Positions 1 through 10,082 of a stretch of DNA of 64,000 bases are shown here, in pieces. The position numbers were made by a program, and so were the translations under genes. Positions within the stretch are counted from its first letter, which is position 1. Every line of letters starts with the position of its first letter. Source of the DNA: Prorocentrum cordatum (taxonomy: Eukaryota; Sar; Dinophyceae; Prorocentrales; Prorocentraceae). A model generated the notes under the pieces. It worked only from the letters and a program-made list of their open reading frames with translations, was not told where the DNA came from and made no database searches. The DNA lies in NCBI GenBank assembly GCA_963575745.1, contig CAUYUJ010018327.1:138501-202500 (forward strand), written 5' to 3'.

Positions 1-610
1 TCCTTCTGTACCTCCCCCTCGTCCTCCTGTTCCCGCTCTTCTTCCCAATCCTCCCTCCTCCCCCTTTCGCTTCCTAACTCCTCCCTACCCTCCTCTTTCC
101 CCTCCTTCCTCCCTGTCCCGCCCACACATGGAATTCCCAAGAAGCCCTGGGGGGATGCTCAAACATGCTGAAACCCTCCCCCTCATTTTCCTCCCCTTCA
201 TCACCCTCACTTCTACGAAGATCGTCCAAACATCCCATACAGACCCCCAGAAACTTCAGCATCCGTCACCCACTGATCGTCCTCTAACCGCTCCGTCTCC
301 CCAAATTCCCAGACGCTCCTCCGTTTCACGCTATACGGTTCCTCGATGGCCCCCAGGCGATCCTCCGTCTCACGCTGCGGCGCAGCATTGCAGTAGTGGC
401 ATGCAGTGCTCGCGGATGGGGTTGGCAATGTCGTTGTTGGTGTAAAAGCATCCTGCCGATCTCCCCATTATTTTCCCCGCATCCCCTCTTTCCTCCCTCT
501 CCTTCATCACCCTCCTCACACCTCACCACTATTCTTCTCCCTCCTGATCATCAACTCCCCTCCTGCCCTTCCCTTCCCTTCCTCCTCTTCCTCCTCCTCC
601 CCACTTCCGT
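1..610. repeat. Pyrimidine-rich low-complexity DNA
   Basis: The plus strand is strongly C/T-biased, most clearly at 1-120 and 455-610 where CCTCCT-like runs dominate. The middle (about 128-440) is less biased but shows no protein motif. Open frames here follow from composition. No gene is seen. Confidence 0.7.
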
Positions 611-632
611 TCCGTAGCCATGTTGGCTCACG
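611..632 (+). other. Relict dinoflagellate spliced leader (DinoSL)
   Basis: The sequence begins TCCGTAGCCATGTTGGCTCA and continues CG. Against the 22-nt DinoSL it differs at two positions (G for T in the ATTTTGG core, C for A near the 3' end). DinoSL is added to mRNA 5' ends by trans-splicing, so a genomic copy away from SL RNA genes normally marks a reverse-transcribed, reintegrated mRNA. There is no SL-RNA donor site or Sm-type site after it, so it is not an SL RNA gene. It lies 173 bp before the first methionine of the LINE ORF1-like region. Confidence 0.8.
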
Positions 633-804
633 GCTAAACGTTGTGAAGGGCTATAGACGCCCGAGAACCAGCGATTAGCTTTCGGCCCTTCCGTAGGCCT
701 CTTTCGAGCGATCTGAGGCCCTCAGGGGGCACACGTTTCGGCGTCCATCCAGAAGCACTTTCGTGTCCCACGCCACTCCGAGCCCGCCACAGGTTCCCTG
801 CGGC

Positions 805-1869
805 ATGGCCGACGACGAGGACGTCGACGCCGTCTCTGACATCAACGACGAGTTTGCCGATGCGAAGGAGGAAGTAGTGCCGACCATCAACTTTTCACCA
901 GCCTCGCCTGCCCCACCGACTCCTGCTCCATCGCAGCCTGGCAGCTCCTCGGGCGACATCATGGCAATACTTCAGGACATGCACGCCACGCTTGCGAACG
1001 TCGCCATTAAGCAGGACACCGACAACCTCAGAGACCAGGTCGCCGCCCACGACGCGAAGTTCAAGACCTTAGGTACCCAGGTCTTCAACAGCCAGAACGG
1101 CACGTGCGAGAATATCACCGCTGCTGTCGAAGCATCCATCCCCGCCAAGCTCGAGAGTAGGCTCGCGGCATGCGGGTCTGCTGCATCTACCATCTCACGC
1201 TCTTCTCGCAGCACGCTTTCAAGTTTAAGCAGCCCTGCCTCAGTTGGCACCGGTGGTCACAAGCGTCGCGCAGTTGGTGGAGTGCCCAGCCCTCTTCCCT
1301 CAAGTGATGATGCTAACACATGCAACATATAGGTCATTGGCTTTCCTCGCCGAGTTGTTGCTCGTGTGCTCCAGGTCCACGCTGATTCGGTTCTCTAGGC
1401 ACTCCCTGCACACCAGAGCCAAGGCGCTGAAGTGACGGCCAGAGACATGCAGATGAGCTACTCGATTCGCCTCACTTCCTCCGACATCGCCAGCGCTGTG
1501 CTCGACTCTCTGAAGAATGGTGGCATCTCGTGGCAAGACCCTCGCACTCAGCATCTCGTCCAGCTCCGCTGCAGGCTCGACACCAGCCAGGATATCAGGA
1601 GCCGCCGCAAGCTCCTCGGCCGTCTGTGGCAGTCCTTCCTCACGCACATGAAGGAGCAGGGGATCTGGAAGGCTGAGCTCCACCTCGGCTGCAACGGCCC
1701 GCGCGGCCTCTTGTTCCTGCTTTTCGGCGCTGATGATGTCGAAGTCTTGGCAACCCTCATCGAGCGCGGAGACGACTCCTACGCGTTCAAGATGAGGTGC
1801 GACGGCCTCGCCCAGTTCGGCATCGATCGCAGCGCGGCCGACATGGTCGCCGCGGCGTCTCTGCCATAG
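805..1869 (+). pseudogene. LINE ORF1-like protein, broken
   Basis: The first ATG (805) opens an acidic N-terminus starting MADDEDVDAVSDINDEFADA, then a Pro/Ser-rich linker and a helical stretch (MAILQDMHATLANVAIKQDT) that could be a coiled coil. The frame stops at 1332. A related segment resumes in another frame and is open from 1432 to 1869, with polar, charged sequence and a tryptophan-rich stretch (SRRKLLGRLWQSFLTHMKEQ). ORF1 products of LINEs bind element RNA as oligomers; here that role is inferred from position before the endonuclease. No zinc knuckle or RRM can be read with confidence. Confidence 0.5.
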
Positions 1870-2141
1870 GGGTCGAATCCACCCTCGCAGGCAAAAGCGA
1901 GGGATGCCTCCGAGAGGGGCCCTGAATGTCTCAACAAGTCTCCAGGGGTGTGCAGGCATAAGCGCGATGGGGCGCCCATCGTCGCCTGCTTCTTTTTACA
2001 GTTGCTGCTCCTCTTCTTCCTCTGCTTCTTCCTCCAGCGCTTCTCCCAGTTCGTAGTCGGACCCCGAGGGTTTCCCCGACGCCGGGGATTGCCCCGACCC
2101 CGCGGGTTTCGCCCATTCCGAGCTCTCGGGGAAGTGTTCTA

Positions 2142-3250
2142 TTGTGTCATGGAATATTCACCAGATGTTCAAATCTATGTTATGAAATCACGCCGTTTTG
2201 CAATAAGAAAATCGACTTCGTAAAACGGCTTACTTCCCGTCAGCATGCGGCTTGTCTCCAAGAAACCAATGGCCCCCGAAGGGAACTCGACCCCCTCCTC
2301 CACGAAATGCACGGCGTGCGCGGCGCTGACACATTTTCCACGAGCGCGATGCATGCGGCTGCATCGTTCTTATCGGCGAATATGTCCGCGCTGAGTCCTC
2401 GCATATTCGTCGCAGGGTGGCCCGACGAGGGCGCGCCCATCGCGTTGTTCTTTCAGGCGGCCCAGCAAGAGAGAGTAGACAGGACATCCCTCAGACGCAT
2501 CAGGTCATGAACATTCACAGCGCGCCCACCATCCCCGTCCCTGCTCAGAGAATATTCCTGGGCTCGGTCTCCCGGGCGATGTACATTGGTTCTCGCGTTG
2601 CCAGCTTCTCGGCCGGTGATTGGAACCGATGCTGCGATGGGGGAAGGGTCTCAACATGTTTCAGGTCGACTTGTTCCTGTTCGGCCAGATGTCGCAAGGC
2701 ATGCGGCGGTGCTATTTTCAACCTATGCCGAGATTATGATCGCATCGTCGCAGACGACGCGATGCCAACGCATCGCGTCGTCTGAGGCGATGAGATCATC
2801 TCTGTCTCGCGTTTCGGCCGTATCTTGTGCAGCATGTGCGCGGCCGAGCTGCTAGGCGCGCGGCCCGCCACCATGACGATCGGCAACATCATGGACCGTG
2901 CCAGGCTGTCTGATCATATTCCGATGCGCGTCTCTCTGGCTGCGAAGGCGATCTCCAATGATTATGCACGCCTGCCTCCGCGCTGGATTTCGAAGCACCC
3001 CGAGTTCCCCGCATATTGTGATAGTGCTTTCCTGGAGGCTGGCGTCCTGAGCGATGACCCCTGGGTCCGTCGCGTGGAAGCTAAAGACATTCTTCGGCAT
3101 GCATCCAAGTCCCTCCTGAACAGACTCGAAGCTAGAGGTCCCCATTCTGACCCCGAGAAGATCTCTCGGTGCTACGCTCTCACGCGCGCTGTCCGCGCGA
3201 GCAATGGTCATCTGGCTTCCAGGGCTATTCGGGCTTGCCCTTTTCTTTAG
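2142..3250 (+). pseudogene. LINE APE-type endonuclease domain, broken
   Basis: The segment is read through at least three frames. Near the start, KRLTSRQHAACLQETNG carries the LQE(T)xG motif whose Glu binds metal in the exonuclease-endonuclease-phosphatase fold. Near the end, RARLSDHIPMRVSL carries the SDH motif with the catalytic His. In LINEs this domain nicks the target DNA to prime reverse transcription. The interior is badly frameshifted (2417-2855 in other frames), so no active enzyme is possible. The sequence after SDH (to 3250) is the usual linker to the RT. Confidence 0.65.
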
Positions 3251-3649
3251 CAGTTCCTGGACCTCTCGAATCTGATCTGGAATGATCGCGAAGGGTTTTA
3301 TAGGCACGTCGGCCCCCTGCAGACCCCCCACCTACAGCGTGAACTTCGCGAGCTTGAACGTGACGAGGACACCCCTCCAGCCAAGCGCCTCGGCCGACAG
3401 CGCCAACTATATCAATATTGCTCTGCTTGGGCCCCTGGGCGCAGGCGCATCCGACTTGCCGGCGTCGCGGACCCCCGGGGTTCTGAGCATTCCGACCCCG
3501 AGGAGGTAGCTGGGTGATTAGTTGAGCCTTGTGGCCCTATTCATCACGGCCACAGGCGCTTGCCCGGGCAATTCGAAGGGCTTCGTCCGTTCGCGCAGCA
3601 AGCTCCGCCCGTCCCTGACAGGAAATTTTGTACTGATGAGTTTTTTGTT

Positions 3650-3652
3650 TAT

Positions 3653-3691
<39 letters not shown>

Positions 3692-3694
3692 CAT
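3650..3694. repeat. TA/TACATA microsatellite
   Basis: About 45 bp of alternating TA with TACATA interruptions lie inside the LINE, between the endonuclease linker and the first RT motif. It is most simply an expansion after the element decayed. Confidence 0.9.
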
Positions 3695-3699
3695 GTTCG

Positions 3700-5151
3700 C
3701 GAAATTCAGGGACTCTTCCCCAGGCCCAGACGGGCTCGTCTACTCTCAGTGGATAAGGTCAGGCGAAGCTGGACTCTTCTCGCCGTTCCCACGCGGCCCT
3801 GCTCGCCAGCCCCTGCGTCGGCGAAGGCTTCAACCATGCTTATGCAGTCTTTCTGGTCGAGGACTGGGTGCCGCCAGACGTCTTAGAGGCGCACCGCGGA
3901 GCTGACAAAACTAGACCAATCACACTATCTGATTCCTGCAGCAAGCTTTGCTGCATCGCTCTCGATCGTGTCCTGGGGCACGTTTGTCAAGTGGTTTTCT
4001 GTTCGAGCCAGACTGGTTTTGTCCGAGGGCGTTCTTTGTTTGGAAACATGATTGGTCTAGAAGCTAGCATGTGCCACTACCTCTGCCAGCAGTGCTTGCC
4101 CGACTCTGGATGCGTCTCGTGCGACGTGGGAGCTGCCTTTCCCCAGCCTAGTGCGTGAATTGATACATTGGATACTAGCGACTATTGGTATTCCCCAGGG
4201 GCTTCGGTCCGCCATCCAGCTCCTGTATTCGTCGGCATGGGTCAGTGTTTCCTACAATGGGGTCACGTCCTATGGCTTCTGGGTCACAAGGGGCATCAAA
4301 CAAGGTTGCCCTCTCTCTGGCTCCCTCTTCGCTCTCTGCCTCGACCCCGTCCTGCGCGTGATGCTGCGCCGTCTCCCTCCTGATCATTCCTATATTGGAG
4401 CGTTTGCAGATGATGTGGGCATTGCTGGCGGCTGTATCTACACTGCCCTAGCCGTCGCGTTCCCAATTTGGTGCGCTGCAGCTGGCGCAGCTGGCCTTGT
4501 TCTTAAGCTCGAAGGCATTCAGATCGCGATGCCCCAGCTGCCCGCCCGCTCTGTCGTCCTCGCCCGTCTGCGAACGCTGGGGATTCGAGGTTGACACTTT
4601 ATCCTCGCTTGTAAGTACCTAGGGCTCTGGATCGGCCTCAACGGTTGGCATGAATCGTGGCAAGCTCCCTGTCGCTACTATATCGACCGAGTCGCCCGCG
4701 CTAAAGTCCTTGCACCTTGGCCTCACAAAAAGTAGTGGTTGGTATAATGCGTTCGACGTCAGCGCCCTCTCGCGCATTGCCCAGTTCCACCTCCCCGACG
4801 CCGGGCCCCTGCACACTGAAGGTCGCGCTCTGCAAATGCTTTCTGAGGGCCCGCGGAATGCGCGTAGTAAGTCTCTCTTGTGCTGCCTCAAATCTGTCGA
4901 GTTTCCCGCCCGGGCTCGCAATCTGCACTCCGTGGCTCGGGCCCCCCATGTTTCGGCCCGCCTCCCACTCGAAAGTGTTTCACGGGATGAGTGAACTATT
5001 TGATCTGTTCAGTTTGTCGGACGAGTGCGTTGTTGCTTGGGGGAGTGGGCCTTTATATTTGAACTCTAGTTTCAAGACCCTCTGTGAGAAATATGTTGCT
5101 CTTAGCCGCACTCCCCGCATGCCTGAAATCGTTTTTTTACCAGAAAACTGA
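3700..5151 (+). pseudogene. LINE reverse transcriptase, broken
   Basis: RT motifs appear in order but in several frames. SSPGPDGLVYSQW (about 3714-3755) is the conserved N-terminal RT motif of LINEs. RPITLSDSCSKLCC and QTGFVRGRSLF (3910-4045) belong to the fingers. A DVGAAFPQ motif A with its catalytic Asp is near 4120. RGIKQGCPLSGSLFALCLDP (about 4288-4350) is motif B, and AFADDVGIAG (about 4400-4430) is motif C with the two Asp intact. YLGLWIGLNG near 4615 begins the thumb, which runs on with stops to about 5151. The core is well preserved but frameshifts near 3860, 4150 and 4600 disable it. Confidence 0.85.
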
Positions 5152-5570
5152 ACACGGGCTGCTCGAGCTCGCCGGAGACTCGCCCTGGCCCACGACCCAG
5201 GCGCGCGCTCGCCATTGGCGTCCGATCATTGCCCCAACGAGACCTCCTATGTAGAGCTTTCAACGCGATCGCGGATAAGGTTCCGCCGCGCATGTTGTCA
5301 CCCGTCCTCCGTGCCACATGCAACGCGTGGGCGACGTCCAAACGATTTCGGGGCCCTGCCAAAGCGCGTTGGTTTTGCCCCCATCCTCAGGCCCCCGATT
5401 CGCCCCCCCCCCCAGATGCTTGAATGTGAGGTTCTAACTGCCACTATTGCCCCCCTGCCCCCTCGTCTCCCTCCTGCCCTGTCCTCTCTCGGTGGCCCCT
5501 CTCGTGCTGCTGTCTTCCCACTGGTTCCTCTCCCATGTGAGCAGCTTCTGTCGCGCGCGCTATTTCTTGA
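5152..5570. other. LINE 3' remnant and C-rich junction
   Basis: Arg/Ala-rich, RT C-terminus-like sequence fades out by about 5400. A run of about 13 C follows (5404-5416), then C/T-rich DNA. No gene or poly-A tail is visible. Confidence 0.4.
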
Positions 5571-6130
5571 TGCTGCGCGCATCAGCAGACACATGGCCTT
5601 CCACGTGGCGCGTCCGACGCTGGCACGCTCCAGCTCGGGCTGCATCGGCGCAGCCCAGCCACCCCCCATCTTTCTATGTGTCTTCTGCGGCGGTTAGCTG
5701 CACCCCCCCACGCGTGTAGACGCTCTCGGCGTGCAGCTGCTTTCAAGTTAAATGTCTCTTGCGGCGGTTAGCTGCGCCCCCCTCTCCACGTCAAGGCGCA
5801 CTTTGTGGGCCGCAGGCCGGCCGGTGTGGGTCGGCGCCGCTTGCGCGGCCTGGTGGGCGCCCTCCACTGCGCCCCCGGGGCTCGCCCGCGGCGGCTGCAG
5901 CAGCCTGAGCGCGTGGCCAGGCGGGCTGGTGGCTTGGAGGATCCCCCATCCACGGTTCGCCCCATACATTCGCAGCTGGCATTGGTGGGCCTCTTCGCAG
6001 CAGGTCGACTCTGTGGTACTCGGAAGGTCGATGGTGCCCATCAAAGTGAGAGTTACTGAGACGGGTTGGCTTGCCTGAGTGTTACTGTGACGGGTTGCCT
6101 TGCCTGAGTGTTGCCTCGGCCCGCGTTTTC
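5571..6130 (+). repeat. Direct tandem duplication, copy 1
   Basis: This segment matches 6354-6886 over nearly its whole length, with about 780 bp from copy to copy. Shared landmarks are ATGGCCTTCCACGTGGCG (5593; 6372), GTGTAGACGCTCTCGGCG (about 5714; 6491) and CCTCCACTGCGCCCCCGGGG (5861; 6639). Inside it GCGGCGGTTAGCTGC occurs twice, about 74 bp apart. At its end a further 28-bp duplication around GACGGGTTGCCTTGCC (6060-6115) is unique to this copy. No coding function is recognised. Confidence 0.85.
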
Positions 6131-6353
6131 AGGCCTCGCCCGCCCAGGGTGCGCCTGCCTTGCTGCCCCGCAGCGACAGCCACTCTTTCCGCTGCCCAGG
6201 GGGCGGCCGTAGATGCACTCCCCCAGCGCACATTCCTTTGCTGTTTACTTGACAGCCGCCCGCTGCCGGCAGCAGGGGTCAGCCGCCTGAAATAGTGGCC
6301 CCCCTGCACGCCGCTCAGCCGGTATTTTGGCAGTTTGCAGCTCCAGCTTTGTT

Positions 6354-6886
6354 GCGCAAGGCTGCTGCGCATGGCCTTCCACGTGGCGCGTCCGACGCTG
6401 GCGCGCTCCAGCTCGGGCTGCATCGGCGCAGCTCTGCCACCCCCCTTCTTTCTACGTGGCTTCCGCGGTGGTTAGCTGCACCCCCCGCGCGTGTAGACGC
6501 TCTCGGCGTGCAGCTGCTTTCAAGTTACGCATCCTTGCGGCGGTTAGCTGCGCCCCCCATCTCCACGGCAAGGCTCGCTCGGAGGGCCGCAGGCCGGCCA
6601 CGGTGTAGGGCGGCGCAGCTTGCGTGGCCCGGTGGATGTCCTCCACTGCGCCCCCGGGGCTCGCCCGCGGCGGCTGCAGCAGCCTGAGCGGATGGCTTGG
6701 CGAGCTGGCGGCTTGGGGGATCTCCCATCCACAGATGGCCCCATACATGCGCGGCTGGCATCGGTGGGCCTCTTCGCAGCAGGCCGACACTGTGGCACTC
6801 AGAAGATTGATGGTGTCCACCGAAGTGAGGGTGCCTGTGACGGGTTGCCTTGCCAGAGTGTTGCCTCTGCCCGCGTTTCTTGGCGC
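6354..6886 (+). repeat. Direct tandem duplication, copy 2
   Basis: Second copy of the segment at 5571-6130, in the same orientation, with scattered substitutions and small indels. Similarity ends shortly after GCCCGCGTTT (about 6870), where both flanks differ. The 220 bp between the copies are not duplicated. Confidence 0.85.
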
Positions 6887-7363
6887 ACCTCCCGGGCCTT
6901 TTCCGCCGGTGCCGACTCGTCCGTCAGTCGCCGCTGGCCCCAACGACTACGCGGTGGTGTTCGTTGGCTGCGCGCTGAGTGGTTCAGCCTTCAGCGCCGA
7001 CGGCCCTTGTTTTCCACCGCCAGCAGCCCGTCCCCCGGGCTTGTGCCTCGTTGTTTGCTTGGAAAGCTGCTCGGAGCTTGGCGCCGCAAAGGCGACTCCC
7101 TTCGTGGCACTCGCACTCCCGGCCGCTGTTCACTCTGGATTGGGCGGCGCCGAGGTGCGACTGCTTGCGGATGTGGAGCATTTTGCTCAGTGCACGTGCA
7201 CCGCGCGCTTCGCGTGCAATTGGCTTTGCACCGCCGCCCCGGACATCGCACGTTACCGCCAGACCGTTGTCGCGCGGCCGCCGACCAAAAAAGTAGCAGC
7301 AACCATAATCAGAAAGGAACCTTTCGGCTCTCGGGCGAAGAAAGGCTTCGTCGAGCGCTGAAG
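6887..7363 (+). other. Unidentified GC-rich open stretch
   Basis: One frame stays open from about 6624 to the stop at 7359-7361, its first part lying in the duplicated repeat. The unique part translates to a moderately hydrophobic Ala/Val/Cys-rich sequence (around LLADVEHFAQCTCTARFACNW) and ends in a basic tail (PTKKVAATIIRKEPFGSRAK). No family is recognised and another frame is open over the same interval. It could be a decayed exon or chance. Confidence 0.2.
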
Positions 7364-7644
7364 GCCCGCCTCGGCCAGGTCTACAGGAAGGTGCCACTTT
7401 TCGCCGAGCTTGGACGTTGATCATCGTTTCTTCTCTTCTCGTCTCGTGCTCTGAACCGCCTGCCCTCTACTTCTCGGCCAGCGCGCCCCTCCCCATTTCC
7501 GTGGCAAATTTGGCCCAAGGCCAAAAATGCATCCACGTCATTGCCCCAGCGGGGTAGGCTACCAGACGATCCTCCGATCTTCCAGGATACGTGAATCTGA
7601 CAGCCACAGTGGCGAAATAAAGCTCACCCGGCGCGACAGACACC

Positions 7645-8240
7645 ATGGCCGACGAGACCGTGAGCGCGAGGAACGAGTGCACAGTTCAGAAAAACAAGAC
7701 ATATCACTATAGAAAAGGAGAGCGACGACCAGAACGAGAACATCAACGAGTTGGACCGTCGGCTAGTCGCCCAGACCCGCTACGTCAACGCGACCCTTGA
7801 CGAGCAGCGAGCGGGGGGGCGAATCGCCGGCTGGACGTGCCAGCGCTAGTGGTAGACCTGTGCGACCTCAATCCCCTGAGCGCTTTGACTTATCACCGAC
7901 GTCTCGGAACTTTTTGGCTGCGCAGTTGGATGCTTCGTTACATTTCCTACCTCGCATGGTTCCACGGAGGGGCAGAATGTCCCGAATGGTTCTCATGGAT
8001 TTGTGGAAATGCTGCAACACCCGCTGCTGGTGCTGGCTCTTTTCTTTCAGACCTTCCAAAGTTCGAGCGCCGCCTGGCGGCGTTTGCCAGGCACAGATCC
8101 AGGTGGCGACAGCTCAACTCAGTAGCACGGCCAACCCTCTTCATGCAGCAGCAGGCCTTCAATGCCCAGGTTCAGGGGCTCCTCGCGTATTGTCGACATC
8201 ATGCAGCTCGCTTCTAGCAGCACGACCGAAGTATTCATGA
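7645..8240 (+). pseudogene. Possible LINE ORF1 remnant
   Basis: An ATG at 7645 opens MADETVSARNE, and a neighbouring frame reads NENINELDRRLVAQTRYVNA, a charged heptad-like stretch reminiscent of a coiled coil. Downstream frames (to 8240) contain polar sequence with no motif I can place. The call rests on position upstream of the endonuclease. The stretch 8241-8897 is likewise LINE-like in composition but has no recognisable domain. Confidence 0.3.
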
Positions 8241-8897
8241 ATGGTAAGGCTTTCCGCAACGAGTGGAGGATGACCCAAAGACAATGCTGCAGCTGCCCAG
8301 GGCAATGGAGAACACACTCGCCATGCCAGACTGGGAGCGAGCACGAACCATGTTCAGTAGAATCGATCGTGGCATCAAGGGTGCTTCATGAGTATATTAT
8401 TTTTCATGGTGGTGTCCCTCAACGCAGGCTTCGCATGCAGGTACTTGGTGGGCAGCGGCAACTGGTCGGGCACTAGCTCTCACCACAGCCCTTCGAACAC
8501 CTGCTGGCTTCAGGACATTCCATGGGCTCGACCGGCTTTGATTCGGCCCAGGTGCTCGGACCCCACGCACGTCAATGCCGACAGGAGGTCCACGCAAGTG
8601 CACCTGGAGTTCCAACAAAAAACGGCTTCATATTATCACTCAAGAGAAGCATTATGCAGACCATGTTGGCGCGCAGCGATCAAAAGGCACAATGACCATC
8701 GATGCGGTGCCAGCGACTGCGGTCGAAGCGCAAGGAGCTGAAGAGCCGTCTTGTCTTCGCACGGGCGCCGAAGTGGACAAGACATTGTTAGTGGCCGCGT
8801 TGAATCAGACATTCGCGAGCGTGGATTCATCTGCGTGGACTATAGTAGCATGGAGTGGTCGCCCTGGGCGTCATCTGTGAAACCCACGAGTGCTACG

Positions 8898-9345
8898 ATG
8901 GTCAGTTGGAACGCAGGGTCGTTCATCCACAAACCTCGCAGGAGGAGGGCCACATGGAACAAGTTTGCGTCAGACATGCGTCGTGGCGCAGTCGTTTTAA
9001 TGCCAGGGTTCCGCGGCAATCCGGACACGCTCCAGATTGCAGTGGTGGCGCACCTTTACCCATACAAGGTCTTCTTCAATCCTTTCTGCCCCAGCACTAG
9101 TGGGCTTGTCTTTCTAGTTCCGCGAGAGCTAGCCGGTGGCGGCGGCGCTGGGACCGGAGTAGCTCCTCGGACCGTCGCCGCCGCCGCTGCCGGCGCCCCA
9201 GCAGGCGATGAAGCTGGCATTGCATTTCAGCATGACAGTATATGCCCTGGCAGAGTGTCCGCTATGGAAATTCACCCTACCAAGGGCGATTTTCTTTTGC
9301 CATCATGCACGCGCGTAACTGCGAGATCGACCGCGTCAGCCAGCT
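8898..9345 (+). pseudogene. LINE endonuclease domain, altered
   Basis: The frame begins MVSWNAGSFIHKPRRRRATW, where WN is the usual start of the endonuclease fold. MPGFRGNPDTL stands where the LQE-x-(R/H)G metal-binding motif is expected, so the Glu is lost. GRVSAMEIHPTKGDFLL near the end fits the strand that follows the active site. A 9141-9225 insert rich in Gly/Ala (GGAGTGVAPRTVAAAAAGAP) interrupts the domain; part of it recurs at 12075. The frame stops at about 9345. Confidence 0.55.
9141..9187 (+). repeat. 46-bp cassette, copy 1 (inside endonuclease)
   Basis: The stretch around GGAGTAGCTCCTCGGA, flanked by GGCGGCGCTGG before and (CGC)n after, recurs at 12075-12120 with about five substitutions. 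Both copies are in the same orientation and read as GGAGT(G/R)VAPR followed by an Ala run. Confidence 0.65.
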
Positions 9346-9360
9346 GAAGATTCAGGAGAC

Positions 9361-10079
9361 ATGAGAGGCGCTGGTGGACTGCTCTTGCCGCGCATGTCTA
9401 GCTTCTGGCATTTGCACCCATCGACCCGGGCTGCGCGGGCCCCGCCGCGGAGGCGAACCCTTTCCCAAATGCTCATGGCCAACCTTTGCAACGGTTCTGG
9501 GAGAAACTCTTCGCCACCACCTACTGGGATTGCAACCGATTTCCCCATTGGCTACAGCAGAGATGCATCCGCCGCAGCAATTTTGGACGCAGTTTTCGTT
9601 GAATTTCCCACGCGCGACTTTGTCGACGTTCAACATTGATTTCCGAGCGGAGGTTGACATTGACGCGGCTGCGATTCCAGGCGGGAGGCTCAGTGGCCGC
9701 GCGCCAATCACCATCGACCGCGCTCGCCCTGAACCGCAGGCTAAGATTCGAGCCGATTGCGCGCGATCGCCGGCACGCAGTGCTTATTTGTCACCTCCCA
9801 GGAGCTGCTGACCCCCAACGATCTCACATTGCCGATCTGTGGACATGCATGAAGATACTGCTGAAAGAGGCGGCTCGCCAGGTGCGCGACGAGATGCAAC
9901 CGCTACCCACCGCGGACAAGGGCCGCAGAGCGAAGGGCGGCCGGATCGTCACCATGAGAGCGGTATCCAGGCGTGTCTGGCGCGGCGACATCTCCGCGGC
10001 GGAGGACCTCGTCGCCGCCGCCGCCGACGACGACGGCGCGCGCTTCCTGCTCATCGAAAACGGCAGCACCCAGCTCTAG
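9361..10079 (+). pseudogene. LINE endonuclease-RT linker, frameshifted
   Basis: Overlapping open frames (9361-9639, 9374-9811, 9636-10079) each cover part of the interval, as expected for one reading frame broken by indels. The last gives the most protein-like sequence: Arg-rich, with MKILLKEAARQVRDEM and RRVWRGDISAAEDLVAAAAD, ending at 10079. The clear SDH motif of the endonuclease was not found. This is the usual linker position between endonuclease and RT. Confidence 0.4.
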
Positions 10080-10082
10080 GAA

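Larger units (their letters stand above)
611..5420 (+). mobile_element. Decayed non-LTR retrotransposon (LINE), copy 1
   Basis: An ORF1-like segment, an APE-type endonuclease segment and a reverse transcriptase follow in the usual LINE order on the plus strand, all broken by stops and frameshifts. The DinoSL relic at 611 suggests that the 5' end of a trans-spliced element transcript was copied, so this copy may be nearly full length at the 5' side. The 3' end is not sharply defined: RT C-terminal-like sequence fades at about 5400 in a C-rich tract, and no poly-A tail is seen. No LTRs are present. Confidence 0.75.

Noticed and set aside
611-632. A spliced-leader RNA gene
   Set aside because: Two mismatches and no GT donor directly after the leader; it fits a relic in a retroposed transcript.
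3650-3694. TA-rich tract as a promoter
   Set aside because: A simple TA microsatellite inside a LINE pseudogene. Dinoflagellate promoters are not known to use such tracts.
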